A stretch of 64,000 nucleotides of DNA from an uncultured Myxococcales bacterium (GCA_903955385.1 CAJBNH010000122.1:51637-115636), one strand, 5' to 3'. Counted from the stretch's first letter, positions 9,258-19,327 are shown. The notes: generated from the letters alone by a model not told the origin. Numbers and translations: made by a program.

Positions 9258-9266
9258 CCCGGTGGG

Positions 9267-10652
9267 TCAAGTCGCCCGCGGGCGTCGGCGGCGCACGTCT
9301 TGCGGGTTGACTTGCAACAGCTCCGCGCGCTCACGCTGCACGATCTCCAAGTACGCCTCACTGGACAGCAGGGGCTCGACGCGACCGGCCTCGACCTCGG
9401 CCTCCAGCCACGCCACCACCTGCCCCAGCCACGGCCCCGGTCCCAACCCGGTCGCCTGCATCACGGTGTGTCCCAGACCCTTGGGCAGCGGGGGCACCTT
9501 GGCGTCCTCTTCGGCGATGCGGGGGATGCGGGCGTTGAGTTCCTCAGCCAGCGAGCGTACTTCGGCAATTCGCCAGGCGCGCTTGGTCGTGAAGTCGCTC
9601 TGCGAAAAGGCGATCACGTCCTGCAAATGCGGCCCCATGTCGCGGATCAGTCGACGCACCGCACTGTCGGTCCAGTCTGTCGTATAGACGTTGGCGCGTG
9701 CGTGGTTGGCGATCACGTAGACCACGCGGTCGCGCAGCTCCGGGTCGAGGTGAAAGCGGCCCGCGACGCCCTCCATCAGCGACGCGCCCATCTCTTCATG
9801 CCGGAAGAAGTGGACCTTGCCCTGCTTGTTGACCGTACGCGTCCACACCTTGCCGGTGTCGTGCATCAGTGCCGCCCAGCGCACAGCGGGACTGTACGGG
9901 CACTTCTCGATCACCTGCAGCGTGTGGTCCCAGATGTCCTTGTGGTGCACCGGGCAGCCCTTGTGGAAGTCGATCATCGCGACGACTTCGGGGACCATCA
10001 GTTGCAACACCATGGCTTCGTGCAGGAAACGCAGCCCAGTTCCGGCGAATTCGCCCAGCAGTACGGTGCCAAAGCGCTCGCACCACAGGGCGCGATCCAG
10101 CGACAGCACGTTGCCGGCATCGCGCTGCGCCGCCCGCACCGCCTCGATCGGGGGTTTCAGGCCCGACTGCGCTGCCCAGACGGCAAGGTCCAGGATGTGC
10201 CGAGGGTTGCCTTGGACAAACTTCCGCAGGTCCGATCGTAGGCCCAGCCTTCCCTCGGCCGCATCCGCAAGGCCGCCAGTGGAATCGACGATCTCGCCGC
10301 CCGCACCCACCGCGACCGCCCATGCCCGCACCGGCTCGGCCGCCAGATGTTGCAACAGCGCGTGCGCAAAAGGTTCTGTCTCGACGGTACGGAGTTGCAT
10401 CGGCCAGTCTTGCGGCGTCTCAGGGCACTTTTGCGCGGGACCGCTGGCCAGAATCGTCCACGGCAGGCCCGTGGGCAGGGGCGTGCCGCTGGCCAGCGCG
10501 AGTGCTGCGGGACCGACGACGGCCACTTCGACCCCCCGCTCGCTTGCGGCGAGCAGCCAGGCCCTCAGGTCGTCAGGGGTCGCAGGGACTGGAGGCACGG
10601 GCAAACCTTTCGGTGTGGGACGCAGCACGGCGCGCGCGGTGTAGCGGTGCAT
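9267..10652 (-). CDS. HD-domain protein related to CCA-adding/poly(A) polymerase enzymes
   Basis: The product is about 461 aa. Its second half is a classical HD phosphohydrolase domain: FHKGCPVHHKDIWDHTLQV, then ALMHDTGKVW with the paired His-Asp, and NHARANV further on. Before it, residues resemble the RNA-binding part of tRNA nucleotidyltransferases (DSTGGLADAAEG, then PRHILDLAVWAAQSG). The N-terminal head, where the GGxxRD and DxD nucleotidyltransfer motifs should be, shows neither; I read VAVVGPAALALASG instead. It may therefore be a phosphohydrolase that has lost nucleotidyltransfer. The start is uncertain: ATG at 10652 is used, but an in-frame GTG at 10754 would add 34 residues. Confidence 0.75.
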   Translation of the reverse strand: MHRYTARAVLRPTPKGLPVPPVPATPDDLRAWLLAASERGVEVAVVGPAALALASGTPLPTGLPWTILASGPAQKCPETPQDWPMQLRTVETEPFAHALLQHLAAEPVRAWAVAVGAGGEIVDSTGGLADAAEGRLGLRSDLRKFVQGNPRHILDLAVWAAQSGLKPPIEAVRAAQRDAGNVLSLDRALWCERFGTVLLGEFAGTGLRFLHEAMVLQLMVPEVVAMIDFHKGCPVHHKDIWDHTLQVIEKCPYSPAVRWAALMHDTGKVWTRTVNKQGKVHFFRHEEMGASLMEGVAGRFHLDPELRDRVVYVIANHARANVYTTDWTDSAVRRLIRDMGPHLQDVIAFSQSDFTTKRAWRIAEVRSLAEELNARIPRIAEEDAKVPPLPKGLGHTVMQATGLGPGPWLGQVVAWLEAEVEAGRVEPLLSSEAYLEIVQRERAELLQVNPQDVRRRRPRAT

Positions 10653-10772
10653 CGGGGCGAGGTCAAGCCCGAACAAGGCAAAGCCCAGCCCGACACGTTC
10701 GTTGACACTTCTCGCGGCTGGGTGGTACCTACCCTCAGTAGGTTTCGGTTTCACACTGAGGCCGGGGGCAGG

Positions 10773-11081
10773 ATGAAGAAGGCGCTTCCCAAGCTCAATC
10801 GGACCGCCGCAGACTTCCTCTCGTCGGAAGAGGGCGCGATCAGCGACAAGCAGGAAGCCACGCTGGCTACGCTGGGCGACCTGTCAGGCCCTGAGCCCCT
10901 GTTCCCCGATGCCCAAGACATGCGCGCGGAGCACTGCAGCCACGGTTCACATGGCAGCCACGGTTCGCACGGCAGCCACGGCTCGCACGGCAGCCACGGC
11001 TCGCACGGCAGCCACGGTTCGCACGGCAGCCACGGCAGCCACGGTTCGCACGGCAGCCACGGTTCGCACGGCTCCTGGTAA
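10773..11081 (+). CDS. Small peptide with fifteen Ser-His-Gly repeats
   Basis: The 102-aa product has a charged, helix-prone N-terminal part (residues 1-54) with no signal peptide. A single Cys55 follows, then fifteen uninterrupted Ser-His-Gly triplets (56-100) and a terminal Ser-Trp. This looks like a leader plus repetitive core, as in ribosomally made, modified peptides; known His-Xaa-Ser repeat precursors (HxsA) are an analogy. A His-rich metal-binding peptide is the alternative. The ATG is preceded by GGGGGCAGG at good spacing. Ser codons alternate AGC/TCG, so the repeat is a true coding frame rather than random DNA. No maturation enzyme is adjacent; the neighbours are an HD protein and a convergent sigma factor. 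Confidence 0.75.
   Translation: MKKALPKLNRTAADFLSSEEGAISDKQEATLATLGDLSGPEPLFPDAQDMRAEHCSHGSHGSHGSHGSHGSHGSHGSHGSHGSHGSHGSHGSHGSHGSHGSW
10938..11072 (+). repeat. Tandem repeat encoding (Ser-His-Gly)15
   Basis: The basic unit is nine bases (Ser-His-Gly), but copies alternate AGC-CAC-GG(C/T) with TCG-CAC-GGC. The real expansion unit is therefore 18 bases. One phase slip, with two AGC units in a row, occurs near 11025-11040. Copies differ only at third positions and in the first TCA-CAT unit. This implies expansion by unequal exchange or slippage with selection for the protein sequence. Confidence 0.9.
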
Positions 11082-11102
11082 CACCCCAGAACCTCTTGTC
11101 CA

Positions 11103-11693
11103 TCACGACGGCAGAATTGGTTCCGGCAGCACGGACAGCTGCCTGCGCAGGCGTTGGATCAGGTTGCGGTGCGCGCGCTGCAGCTGGTCCGTCGATGCCG
11201 TGCCCTGCGTCGCCAGCTGGTTCAGCGACAAGTCGGCGCCGTAGTGGCCGTTCAGCACCAGTCGCTCGGCGCTGCCAAGCTCCGGCAACACGGCCGCAAT
11301 CGCCCGCCCCAGGTCCAGCCGGGTCGAGATCGTCACTTGCGGCGCCGCGCTTGCCAACACCAAGCCGTGGATATGGAAATCGCGGCGGGTGCGCCACTGT
11401 CGCGCCTCGCGGCGAACGGCGTCCAGTGCGCGGCCCCGCACCCGACCAAAGGCGTACGTCATCAGCGTCGGTCCGCGCGAGGCATCGAAGCGGCTGGCGC
11501 ACTCGACCAGCGCCAGCAACGCTTCGCCCGTCGAGTCCTGACCGATGTGCCGAGCGAAGACCTCGCGCTGACTGATGCGCATCGAGACCTGCACGGCGCG
11601 GTCATCGATCGGCAGCGACCCGGGCCAAGTCCTTCCGGGCGCAGCGAATTCCTCGGAGCTCTGGGTGACGGGAAACGCGGCGGGCGTCGGCAT
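11103..11693 (-). CDS. Small sigma-70 family RNA polymerase sigma factor
   Basis: The 196-aa protein has only the two core sigma regions. Region 2 spans about residues 40-110, with ALLALVECASRFD, GPTLMTYAFGRVRGRALD and VRREARQ. The Fd-x-x-rG and tyA-x-x-rIrG pattern is of the kind seen in alternative sigma factors of the FliA/SigB/SigF group. Region 4 spans about 130-190, with LGSAERLVLNGHY and a helix-turn-helix. It should direct RNA polymerase to a specific promoter set. ATG at 11693 has AGGAAG at good spacing. No anti-sigma factor is adjacent. It converges on the Ser-His-Gly peptide gene with 21 bases between stops, and is divergent from the L,D-transpeptidase. Confidence 0.75.
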   Translation of the reverse strand: MPTPAAFPVTQSSEEFAAPGRTWPGSLPIDDRAVQVSMRISQREVFARHIGQDSTGEALLALVECASRFDASRGPTLMTYAFGRVRGRALDAVRREARQWRTRRDFHIHGLVLASAAPQVTISTRLDLGRAIAAVLPELGSAERLVLNGHYGADLSLNQLATQGTASTDQLQRAHRNLIQRLRRQLSVLPEPILPS

Positions 11694-12022
11694 GGTGTCT
11701 TCCTGACTTGGCGGAAAGGGTGGAAATTGGGATGGGCAGCGGCGCCGCGGGTCGATCGGCCCCGGCGTGCCCCGACCCTTGTGCAAGTCTGTGGCCGGAG
11801 CGCCGCGTAAAGCGTAAAGGTCAAGTGTTTCAGTTGATTAAGAAGCTGAATCGCAAGTATTGCTGCAACCCGACTGGGGTGTCGGTGCCCCGGCCTCGCG
11901 GCCCCACCCGGCATCGGCGCCAGTCCATGCGATTTCGTTGACGGCGCCGCAGTCGCGATTATCGTCACCTCGACTCCCCGCGGCCACATGGCCCTAGGTG
12001 TATCCAGCAAAGAGGGAACCCC
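11694..12022. other. Divergent intergenic region with an AT-richer core
   Basis: This 329-base region separates the sigma factor (minus) from the L,D-transpeptidase (plus). Bases about 11800-11870 are clearly AT-richer than the surroundings and contain a short direct repeat, GCGTAAA twice in tandem. On the minus strand TTGACC occurs about 120 bases before the sigma start and could be a -35 element. No convincing -10 hexamer follows at ideal spacing. I see no gene here. Confidence 0.45.
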
Positions 12023-13996
12023 ATGATGCAGAACCCTGTTGCCCGCTTGCGCCTCACCACCGCGCCCTTCTCGCTGGTGCTGCTGCTGGTGCTCGGATGG
12101 GCCGGATGCGAGGGCCAGCCGGACAAGCCTCGCCCCCCGGCCGCGCCGGGAGCCGATGTCGCAGCGGCAGAGCCCACCGTCCCGTTGTCACCCGCGCGCA
12201 CGCTGCCCGAGGTCGCCGCCCACGTTGCGGCGCAGGTCGAGCAGGTCGTGAAGGCCGAGCCCGCCGCGCTGGCCAAGGCCATTTTGGCGACCGGCCCCGA
12301 TGCAAAGGTGGTCAAGTCCATGTACGGAGAGCCGAAACTGCGCTTCTTCGGCATCGACGGCCAGCCCAATGCCGACGGTGCACAGGTGCTGAAGCTGCTG
12401 GGCGAGCTGGACCGTCACGGCATCGACAAGGCCGGCTATCGGCTGGATGCGCTGGATGCGGCGCTCGCGGGCGTGCGCAAGGCCTTCGAGCAAGAGCGTG
12501 CGGCCGTGCTCGCACTGCAGTCCCGGCCCCGCGTCGCCGTCGTAGCGCAGGCCGCAGCGGTGTGGCTGCGTGGTGGTGAGGGCGGCGAACTGGTGCTGGT
12601 GCGAGCCGGCGGCGACCAACTGGTTGAGGCTGGATTGCGCAAGCTGGACGAAGGGTTGCCCAAGGTACTGGAAGCGGCGGCGCTGGCTCGTCAGGCGATC
12701 TGGCAGGCCGACTTGGAGATCTCGCGGGCGGCCGTCCGCTACCTGGTCGACTTCGAGCTGGCCAAGCCCGCGCATCCCCTGAACTACACGCCTCCGTCCG
12801 AGGTCCGACGGATGTCGGAGACGTTTGGCGACAAGCTGGTGGCGCGCCTTGGCAACAGCCGCGGCAAAGTTGCGGAGGTCATGCGATCGGCTTGGCCGAC
12901 CCATCCCCAGTACGCGGCGCTGCTGGACGCGGGCGACTTGTACGCGAAGTACGTCGCGGCGGGGGGCTGGCAGCCACTGCCCAAGCTGGCCGCCAAGAAG
13001 GTGGCCAAGGGCGACACCGGGCCGTTTGTCGATGCACTGCGCGAGCGGTTGGCGGCAGAGGGCTATGACCCCGGTGACGGTCAGGGATTCGACGAGGGCT
13101 TGAACGAGGCGGTGGTCAAGTTTCAGGAAGGCCACCAACTCGACGCCGATGGCGTGGTTTCCAAGACGACCATTTCGGAACTGGACGTGCCTGCCGAGCG
13201 ACGCTTGGAACTGATCCGCTTGTCGTTGGAGCGCTACCGCGAGAGCGAGGGCCGCAATCCAGAGAACTTCCATATCTTCGTCAACATCGCCTTCCAGAAG
13301 CTGTGGGTTTACGAGGATGGCAAGGTCGTGCGCGAGCACCGGGTCATCGTCGGCAACAACGAGAACAGCGAAGACCAGCAGACGCTGATGAAGGGCAAGA
13401 TCAACCGCACCAAGATGTTCTCCAAGCCGATCACACGGGTGATTCTGGCTCCCCGGTGGTACCCGACGCAGCGCGTGATCGAGTTGGAGATCCAGAAGTC
13501 GCTCGCCAAGCAACCGGACTACCTGGAGAAGCATGGCTACGTGTCTGAGATGGGCGCCGATGGAGTCGAGACCTACTACCAGAAGGCCGGTCCCGACAAC
13601 CTGTTGGGCGACGTGAAGTTCCAAGGGCCGAACAAGTACAACATCTACCTGCACGACACGCCGTTCCGGGCGTTGTTCGGCAAGGCCCGGCGCGCCTTCA
13701 GTCACGGCTGCATCCGGGTGCAGAGCCCGATCGACCTGGCTGAGGACCTGCTGCAGCGCGACCGGGGCATGACGCCTGGGCAGATTCGGGCGGCCATCGA
13801 CGAAAAGGAGGAGAAGATCGTCAACCTGAAGACCCCGATCCCGGTCCACATCGACTATGCGTCGGCAGGCGTGGACGAGGAAGGACACGTGGTGTTCGGC
13901 AACGATGTCTACGGGTACGACCAAGCCTTCTTCGACGGGCTGCTTCCCGTAGAAGAGGCAAAGGAGTACAAAGCGGCTTCGGTCAGGGGCCTTTAG
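12023..13996 (+). CDS. Lipoprotein L,D-transpeptidase with peptidoglycan-binding domain
   Basis: The 657-aa protein is a YcbB/LdtD-like L,D-transpeptidase. Such enzymes make 3-3 cross-links in peptidoglycan in the periplasm. A lipoprotein signal ends LGWAGC. A long helical region follows (about 60-330), then a peptidoglycan-binding domain (about 333-390; FVDALRERLAAEGYDPG, AVVKFQEGHQL-DADG). The YkuD catalytic domain comes next (about 415-600). Its active site shows HDTP and SHGCIRVQSP with Cys563. Length and order match the LdtD family. The start follows AAGAGGGAA. Its neighbour on the other side of the promoter region is a sigma factor, which might control it, but this is inference. Confidence 0.9.
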   Translation: MMQNPVARLRLTTAPFSLVLLLVLGWAGCEGQPDKPRPPAAPGADVAAAEPTVPLSPARTLPEVAAHVAAQVEQVVKAEPAALAKAILATGPDAKVVKSMYGEPKLRFFGIDGQPNADGAQVLKLLGELDRHGIDKAGYRLDALDAALAGVRKAFEQERAAVLALQSRPRVAVVAQAAAVWLRGGEGGELVLVRAGGDQLVEAGLRKLDEGLPKVLEAAALARQAIWQADLEISRAAVRYLVDFELAKPAHPLNYTPPSEVRRMSETFGDKLVARLGNSRGKVAEVMRSAWPTHPQYAALLDAGDLYAKYVAAGGWQPLPKLAAKKVAKGDTGPFVDALRERLAAEGYDPGDGQGFDEGLNEAVVKFQEGHQLDADGVVSKTTISELDVPAERRLELIRLSLERYRESEGRNPENFHIFVNIAFQKLWVYEDGKVVREHRVIVGNNENSEDQQTLMKGKINRTKMFSKPITRVILAPRWYPTQRVIELEIQKSLAKQPDYLEKHGYVSEMGADGVETYYQKAGPDNLLGDVKFQGPNKYNIYLHDTPFRALFGKARRAFSHGCIRVQSPIDLAEDLLQRDRGMTPGQIRAAIDEKEEKIVNLKTPIPVHIDYASAGVDEEGHVVFGNDVYGYDQAFFDGLLPVEEAKEYKAASVRGL

Positions 13997-14067
13997 CCGC
14001 AAGTACTCACGCGGCGCGACCGAGCTGAGTCGGCCGAGCCTGACGCAACATACCGCAGGAATTACGG

Positions 14068-14291
14068 ATGGCGCGACCGCCTGAACCCTCGACACCCCAT
14101 GGGGCTCCAAAGCTCGAGGTCGACATCCGCATTCTGGAGGATGGGCGCGTCGTCTTTGGAGACCTGCCGCCAGCGTTGGCCGAGGTTGCCGACGTGCTGG
14201 CGGCAACGACCACCGGCCTGAGCACAGGACAATCACCCATGGTTTTGGCCAGTTCGCAGCTTCGTCCCGACCGCACCGCAAGGGGGGAGCG

Positions 14292-14295
<4 letters not shown>
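14068..14295 (+). CDS. Small protein translationally coupled to a Ser/Thr kinase
   Basis: The 75-aa product is hypothetical: a Pro-rich N-terminus, then an EVDIRILEDGRVVFGDLPPALAEV stretch that looks like a short beta-hairpin and helix. I do not recognise a family. Its stop TGA overlaps the TTG start of the kinase (TTGA at 14292-14295), with GGGGGGAG just upstream, so the two are translated together. That coupling suggests a partner or regulator of the kinase, perhaps a substrate-like or inhibitory peptide. It could alternatively be only a leader reading frame. Confidence 0.6.
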
Positions 14296-16148
<1,853 letters not shown>

Positions 16149-16172
16149 CGACGACCGCCGTCGCCCCCCGAC

Positions 16173-17696
16173 CTAGCGATTTCCCTTGAGTCGAATCAGG
16201 CAGTTCCGGCCGTCGGACGTGCACCGCAGCGGCTTGCCCGCCTTGCGCAGCGCCTTGTCGATCGGATGCGGTGAGATCGCGGGCACCAACGCCGTCACTG
16301 CCGAGTTCGTGGGCGACACCGCGAGGTCCGCGAGCTTGGGGAAGACGGCGCCCGCCACCTCCCCCAGGGCCGCACCACCGGGCCGGGCCGGCAGCAGGGT
16401 CACCGTCAGGCGGTGTTCCTGAAGCAGGGAAGCGTCGGCGGGGGTCAGCACCGCCGGCCGCAGCGGCTCGGTCGACTTCAGCACGCCGGGGAACCACGCC
16501 AAGGCGTTGCGCCGGTCGTCGCGGCCCAGTCGGGTATCCGCAAACAGCGCGGCCACCGTGGCCAGAATGACGAAGGCGACCATGCCACCGCGGCGGCGAC
16601 CGCGCGACCAGACCACCAGCGCCACGAACACATCGGCACCCTGAACGACCCCGACCACGACGAGCAGCGGCGCCAGCACGATCAACGCGTCGATCCCGCC
16701 CGGCACTGCAGGCGTGCCCGCGACAGCCAAGGCCGCCATCCAGAGGGTCAACAGGCCTGCCGACAGCGCCCACGCCGTCCGCCCGGCTTGAAGCGCGCGC
16801 ACCGTGCCCCCGGCGACCAGCCCCAGCAGGACGACGGGCAGCTGACCCGCCACCGCCACCACGGGGCCGACGTAAGGCCAGCCGGCCAGCCCAATCCGCG
16901 GCGACGGACTGTAGGCACGAAGGCTTGCCAAGGACTCGTTCCACAACGACTTCATCCCGTCCTTGGGCAGGACGACCAACAGCATCGCTGCGGCCAGCAC
17001 CAGTGCCGTCAACCACGCGAGGCGGACCCTGCGCACGGTCAGGCCGGTCTCCGCGTCTGAGGGGGCGTCGTCGTCGTGCCGGGCAGTTGGGCGAGGCCAC
17101 ACCAGCACTGCCAGACCGAGGGCCGGCGCCGTCACGAGCCCCAGCGGATGCGCCAGTGCCGCCAGCGCGAGGCCGAACGCCACGACCAGTGCGCCGCGCC
17201 GGGGTCGCTCCTCCAGCCAGGCCCCGCCCAGCGCGATGGCCACTGCGGACAGACCCAGCAGCGACTCGGCGGAGAACGTCGTGACGGCCTGTCGTCCCGC
17301 AGGCCACACCAACAGGACCGTGACCGTCGCAAGGGCCGTCCAGACGCCGCGAACCTCAAGGGCGAGCCGGGCCGCGCCGAACAGCAACAACGTCGCCGCC
17401 GTGAACTGCAGGAAAGCCACGGTCTGAGCGGGCGAGTGATGCAGGTGCTGGGCGACCCAAGCGATCACCAGGCCGAATCCCGGCTTGGCCGTGCCGTCCG
17501 CGGCGAACTGTCTCAGCCACGGCGCTGCGGTGGCGGACACCGACGGGCCCGACGCAAGCATCATGGCCGTCACCGCCAAGGCCGCGACCGCCGCTGCTGC
17601 GACCGCGAACCAGTCGACCAGCAGGCGAGTGCAGCCGCGCCAAAGGGGGGCATCGTCGGCGACCCTGCGGGCGAGGTTCAGGGGAGAGCGCATCAT
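16173..17696 (-). CDS. Multi-pass membrane protein (glycosyltransferase-39-like layout)
   Basis: This 507-aa protein has about ten hydrophobic segments in residues 25-390, then a soluble C-terminal domain of about 110 residues containing two Cys (RCTSDGRNCLIRL). The topology resembles ArnT/PMT-type mannosyl or aminoarabinose transferases. The Asp/Glu motif expected in the first periplasmic loop is not obvious, so the assignment is weak. It would act in the inner membrane. Its ATG overlaps the last codon of the preceding gene by four bases (17693-17696), so both are co-translated. It is convergent with the kinase, 24 bases from its stop. Confidence 0.6.
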   Translation of the reverse strand: MMRSPLNLARRVADDAPLWRGCTRLLVDWFAVAAAAVAALAVTAMMLASGPSVSATAAPWLRQFAADGTAKPGFGLVIAWVAQHLHHSPAQTVAFLQFTAATLLLFGAARLALEVRGVWTALATVTVLLVWPAGRQAVTTFSAESLLGLSAVAIALGGAWLEERPRRGALVVAFGLALAALAHPLGLVTAPALGLAVLVWPRPTARHDDDAPSDAETGLTVRRVRLAWLTALVLAAAMLLVVLPKDGMKSLWNESLASLRAYSPSPRIGLAGWPYVGPVVAVAGQLPVVLLGLVAGGTVRALQAGRTAWALSAGLLTLWMAALAVAGTPAVPGGIDALIVLAPLLVVVGVVQGADVFVALVVWSRGRRRGGMVAFVILATVAALFADTRLGRDDRRNALAWFPGVLKSTEPLRPAVLTPADASLLQEHRLTVTLLPARPGGAALGEVAGAVFPKLADLAVSPTNSAVTALVPAISPHPIDKALRKAGKPLRCTSDGRNCLIRLKGNR

Positions 17697-18403
17697 TCCT
17701 CGCGTCCCGGGGAAGCAGGCTTGGGCGAAGGCGCTCGATCCGGAGGCGGCGGCGCTTGGCGAGTTCCCGTCATCTGCAGGGCCAGACAGGCGTGGCGGTA
17801 GTGATGGTCGCTGGACCGCAGCTCGATCTTCAGCTCGCCCCTTGGCGCGCCGGCTTCGATGTTACCCTGAAAATCCGATGGCTTGCGTGATTGGTCGACG
17901 CGCGCCTGCACCACTTGCGCTCCGCCTGCGAACACGCGCACCGAGACCTCGGCACCGTCGCCGACTTCGTCCAGCAACGCCAGACGGCCGGTGATGGTGT
18001 CGCCCAGACCGGTGTCGCGGAAGCGCAGCATCGTCGTCGCGCCGCCCGGCAACGGGTGCATCCACGTGCAGCGCAACGCCTCACCGCCCGCATAGCCTGC
18101 CAGCGGGCCGACGAAGGCCCAAGGCTCGGTCCCGCAGACGAATCGCTGGTCCTGCGGCCGCCACTCGCACGACCGTTCGTCGCTCGTCCCCGGCAGCCCC
18201 ACCGACACCGCGGCTTTGGGCAGCTCCCGCTCCAGCAGGAACACATCGTGGCGGGCGGCGCGCGGCTCCACGGGTCCCCATGCCACCAACGCCACGGCCA
18301 CCGCGGCGTACAGGACCAGCGCGAGTCCTGCACTCCAGCGAGGCAACTCGCGCAGAGGCTCGTCGGCAGGGTCGGGCAGCAGGCCTTTGGATTCGGTCGC
18401 CAT
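17693..18403 (-). CDS. Single-pass membrane protein, unknown function
   Basis: The 236-aa protein has one N-terminal membrane segment (about 24-45) and a soluble outer domain of about 190 residues. The outer part carries Cys in pairs (RSCEWRP, FVCGT, LRCTW, HACLALQ), suggesting disulfides, and a Pro-rich tail. No known domain is recognised. It overlaps the downstream multi-pass membrane protein gene by four bases (ATGA), so the two very likely form a complex or one process. No strong ribosome-binding site precedes the ATG, so the start could be slightly wrong. Confidence 0.6.
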   Translation of the reverse strand: MATESKGLLPDPADEPLRELPRWSAGLALVLYAAVAVALVAWGPVEPRAARHDVFLLERELPKAAVSVGLPGTSDERSCEWRPQDQRFVCGTEPWAFVGPLAGYAGGEALRCTWMHPLPGGATTMLRFRDTGLGDTITGRLALLDEVGDGAEVSVRVFAGGAQVVQARVDQSRKPSDFQGNIEAGAPRGELKIELRSSDHHYRHACLALQMTGTRQAPPPPDRAPSPKPASPGREE

Positions 18404-19327
18404 CGGTTCGCGGCATCGCTGCGGGGAAGAGTCCCGGAACGGCCATCATGACCGCACCTCCGGTCGCTGCGCAAGGTCCGGGACGCATCGCCTTCGGGCC
18501 TTCCGTCTGCGGGTCGCGGGGGCGCGGGACACCGAATTCCGGTTGACACCTTCTCCCCGTGGGAACTAGAATACCGACGCCCAGTGGGGGGTATTTTCGC
18601 GGCCGTTCCCTCGTCGCAGCGTCGAAGGCCTCGAGTCGGGGGCGCCATGGAGCGCCGCAGCCCGACGGAGCCGCAGAACTACCCCTTCCACGACCGCCGT
18701 TGCCGGCCCATGCGGGTCGCCGGCAGGTCCCAGGGCGCTCCGCTCGCCTCCCTGCATCGCAGTGCTTTGCACCCAATGCTCACGAGGTTTCGGAGCCAGG
18801 CACGGACGACGACAGACCCGGCCTTCTGCACGCGTTGCGGGCCCGGTCAGGCAGACGGCGGGAGTGCACACCTCCTGCGCCCGGTCATGCAACGGCGAGC
18901 GGCCCCATCCGGGTCGCGCGAAAGATCTGTGAAGTCCTTCGTCGGCGGGCCCTCGCGGTTCGCAGGTTCGGAGCCCGCAGCGATTCCGTGAGCCAGCTGA
19001 CCTCGCAGAGTGCGCCGTATCCCAAGCGGACCACGGTCCCGCCGGTCAAAGCCGACACAGACTCGGATTCGGGAAGCACGATGGCGCAATGGCATCACGG
19101 CACGCACGGTTCCGGCAGGGCAGACAGCCCGCCGGGGAGCCGTCACGTATGCACAGGCGTCACCTTCTCGCGACGAGCACCCACTTCGTCCTTGCCGCAC
19201 CACCCGCGCTTCGGGGATCGGCCAGGCTGGAGTAGGCGCTAACAAGACGCCGTCATCCTCCCACCTTGACCCGGTCCGGAAGCGCTCAGCGGCTGCGTCC
19301 CTTTGACGTGGCCGGTCGGAGTGTTCC
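18404..19327. other. Long noncoding leader region upstream of the RNase E/G gene
   Basis: This 924-base region has no convincing coding frame: open frames on both strands lack normal codon bias. It holds a near-consensus promoter (18543-18572), a short hairpin with GCCGGC arms (18702-18707 and 18719-18724) and a small hairpin GTGCTTTGCAC (18762-18772). I looked for RNase P RNA, tmRNA and SRP RNA signatures on both strands and found none. It may be the 5' leader of the RNase E/G message, or a separate small RNA gene. Confidence 0.5.
18543..18572 (+). promoter_or_regulatory. Near-consensus sigma-70 promoter
   Basis: TTGACA (18543-18548) and TAGAAT (18567-18572) are separated by 18 bases. The -35 is perfect and the -10 differs from TATAAT by one base. 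It points at the RNase E/G gene, whose start lies about 750 bases downstream, with no gene between. A strong promoter far from the start suggests a long regulated leader or an RNA gene. Confidence 0.55.

Noticed and set aside
10938..11072. CRISPR-like array
   Set aside because: Units are contiguous nine/eighteen-base tandem copies with no spacers, and the array is in frame inside a small gene.
18559..19242. A 227-codon plus-strand open frame before the RNase E/G gene
   Set aside because: Poor codon bias, Arg/Pro/Ser-rich translation and no motif. The competing minus frames are no better, so I treat the region as noncoding.
18579..19327. RNase P RNA, tmRNA or SRP RNA gene in the leader region
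   Set aside because: None of the conserved core sequences of these RNAs was found on either strand.
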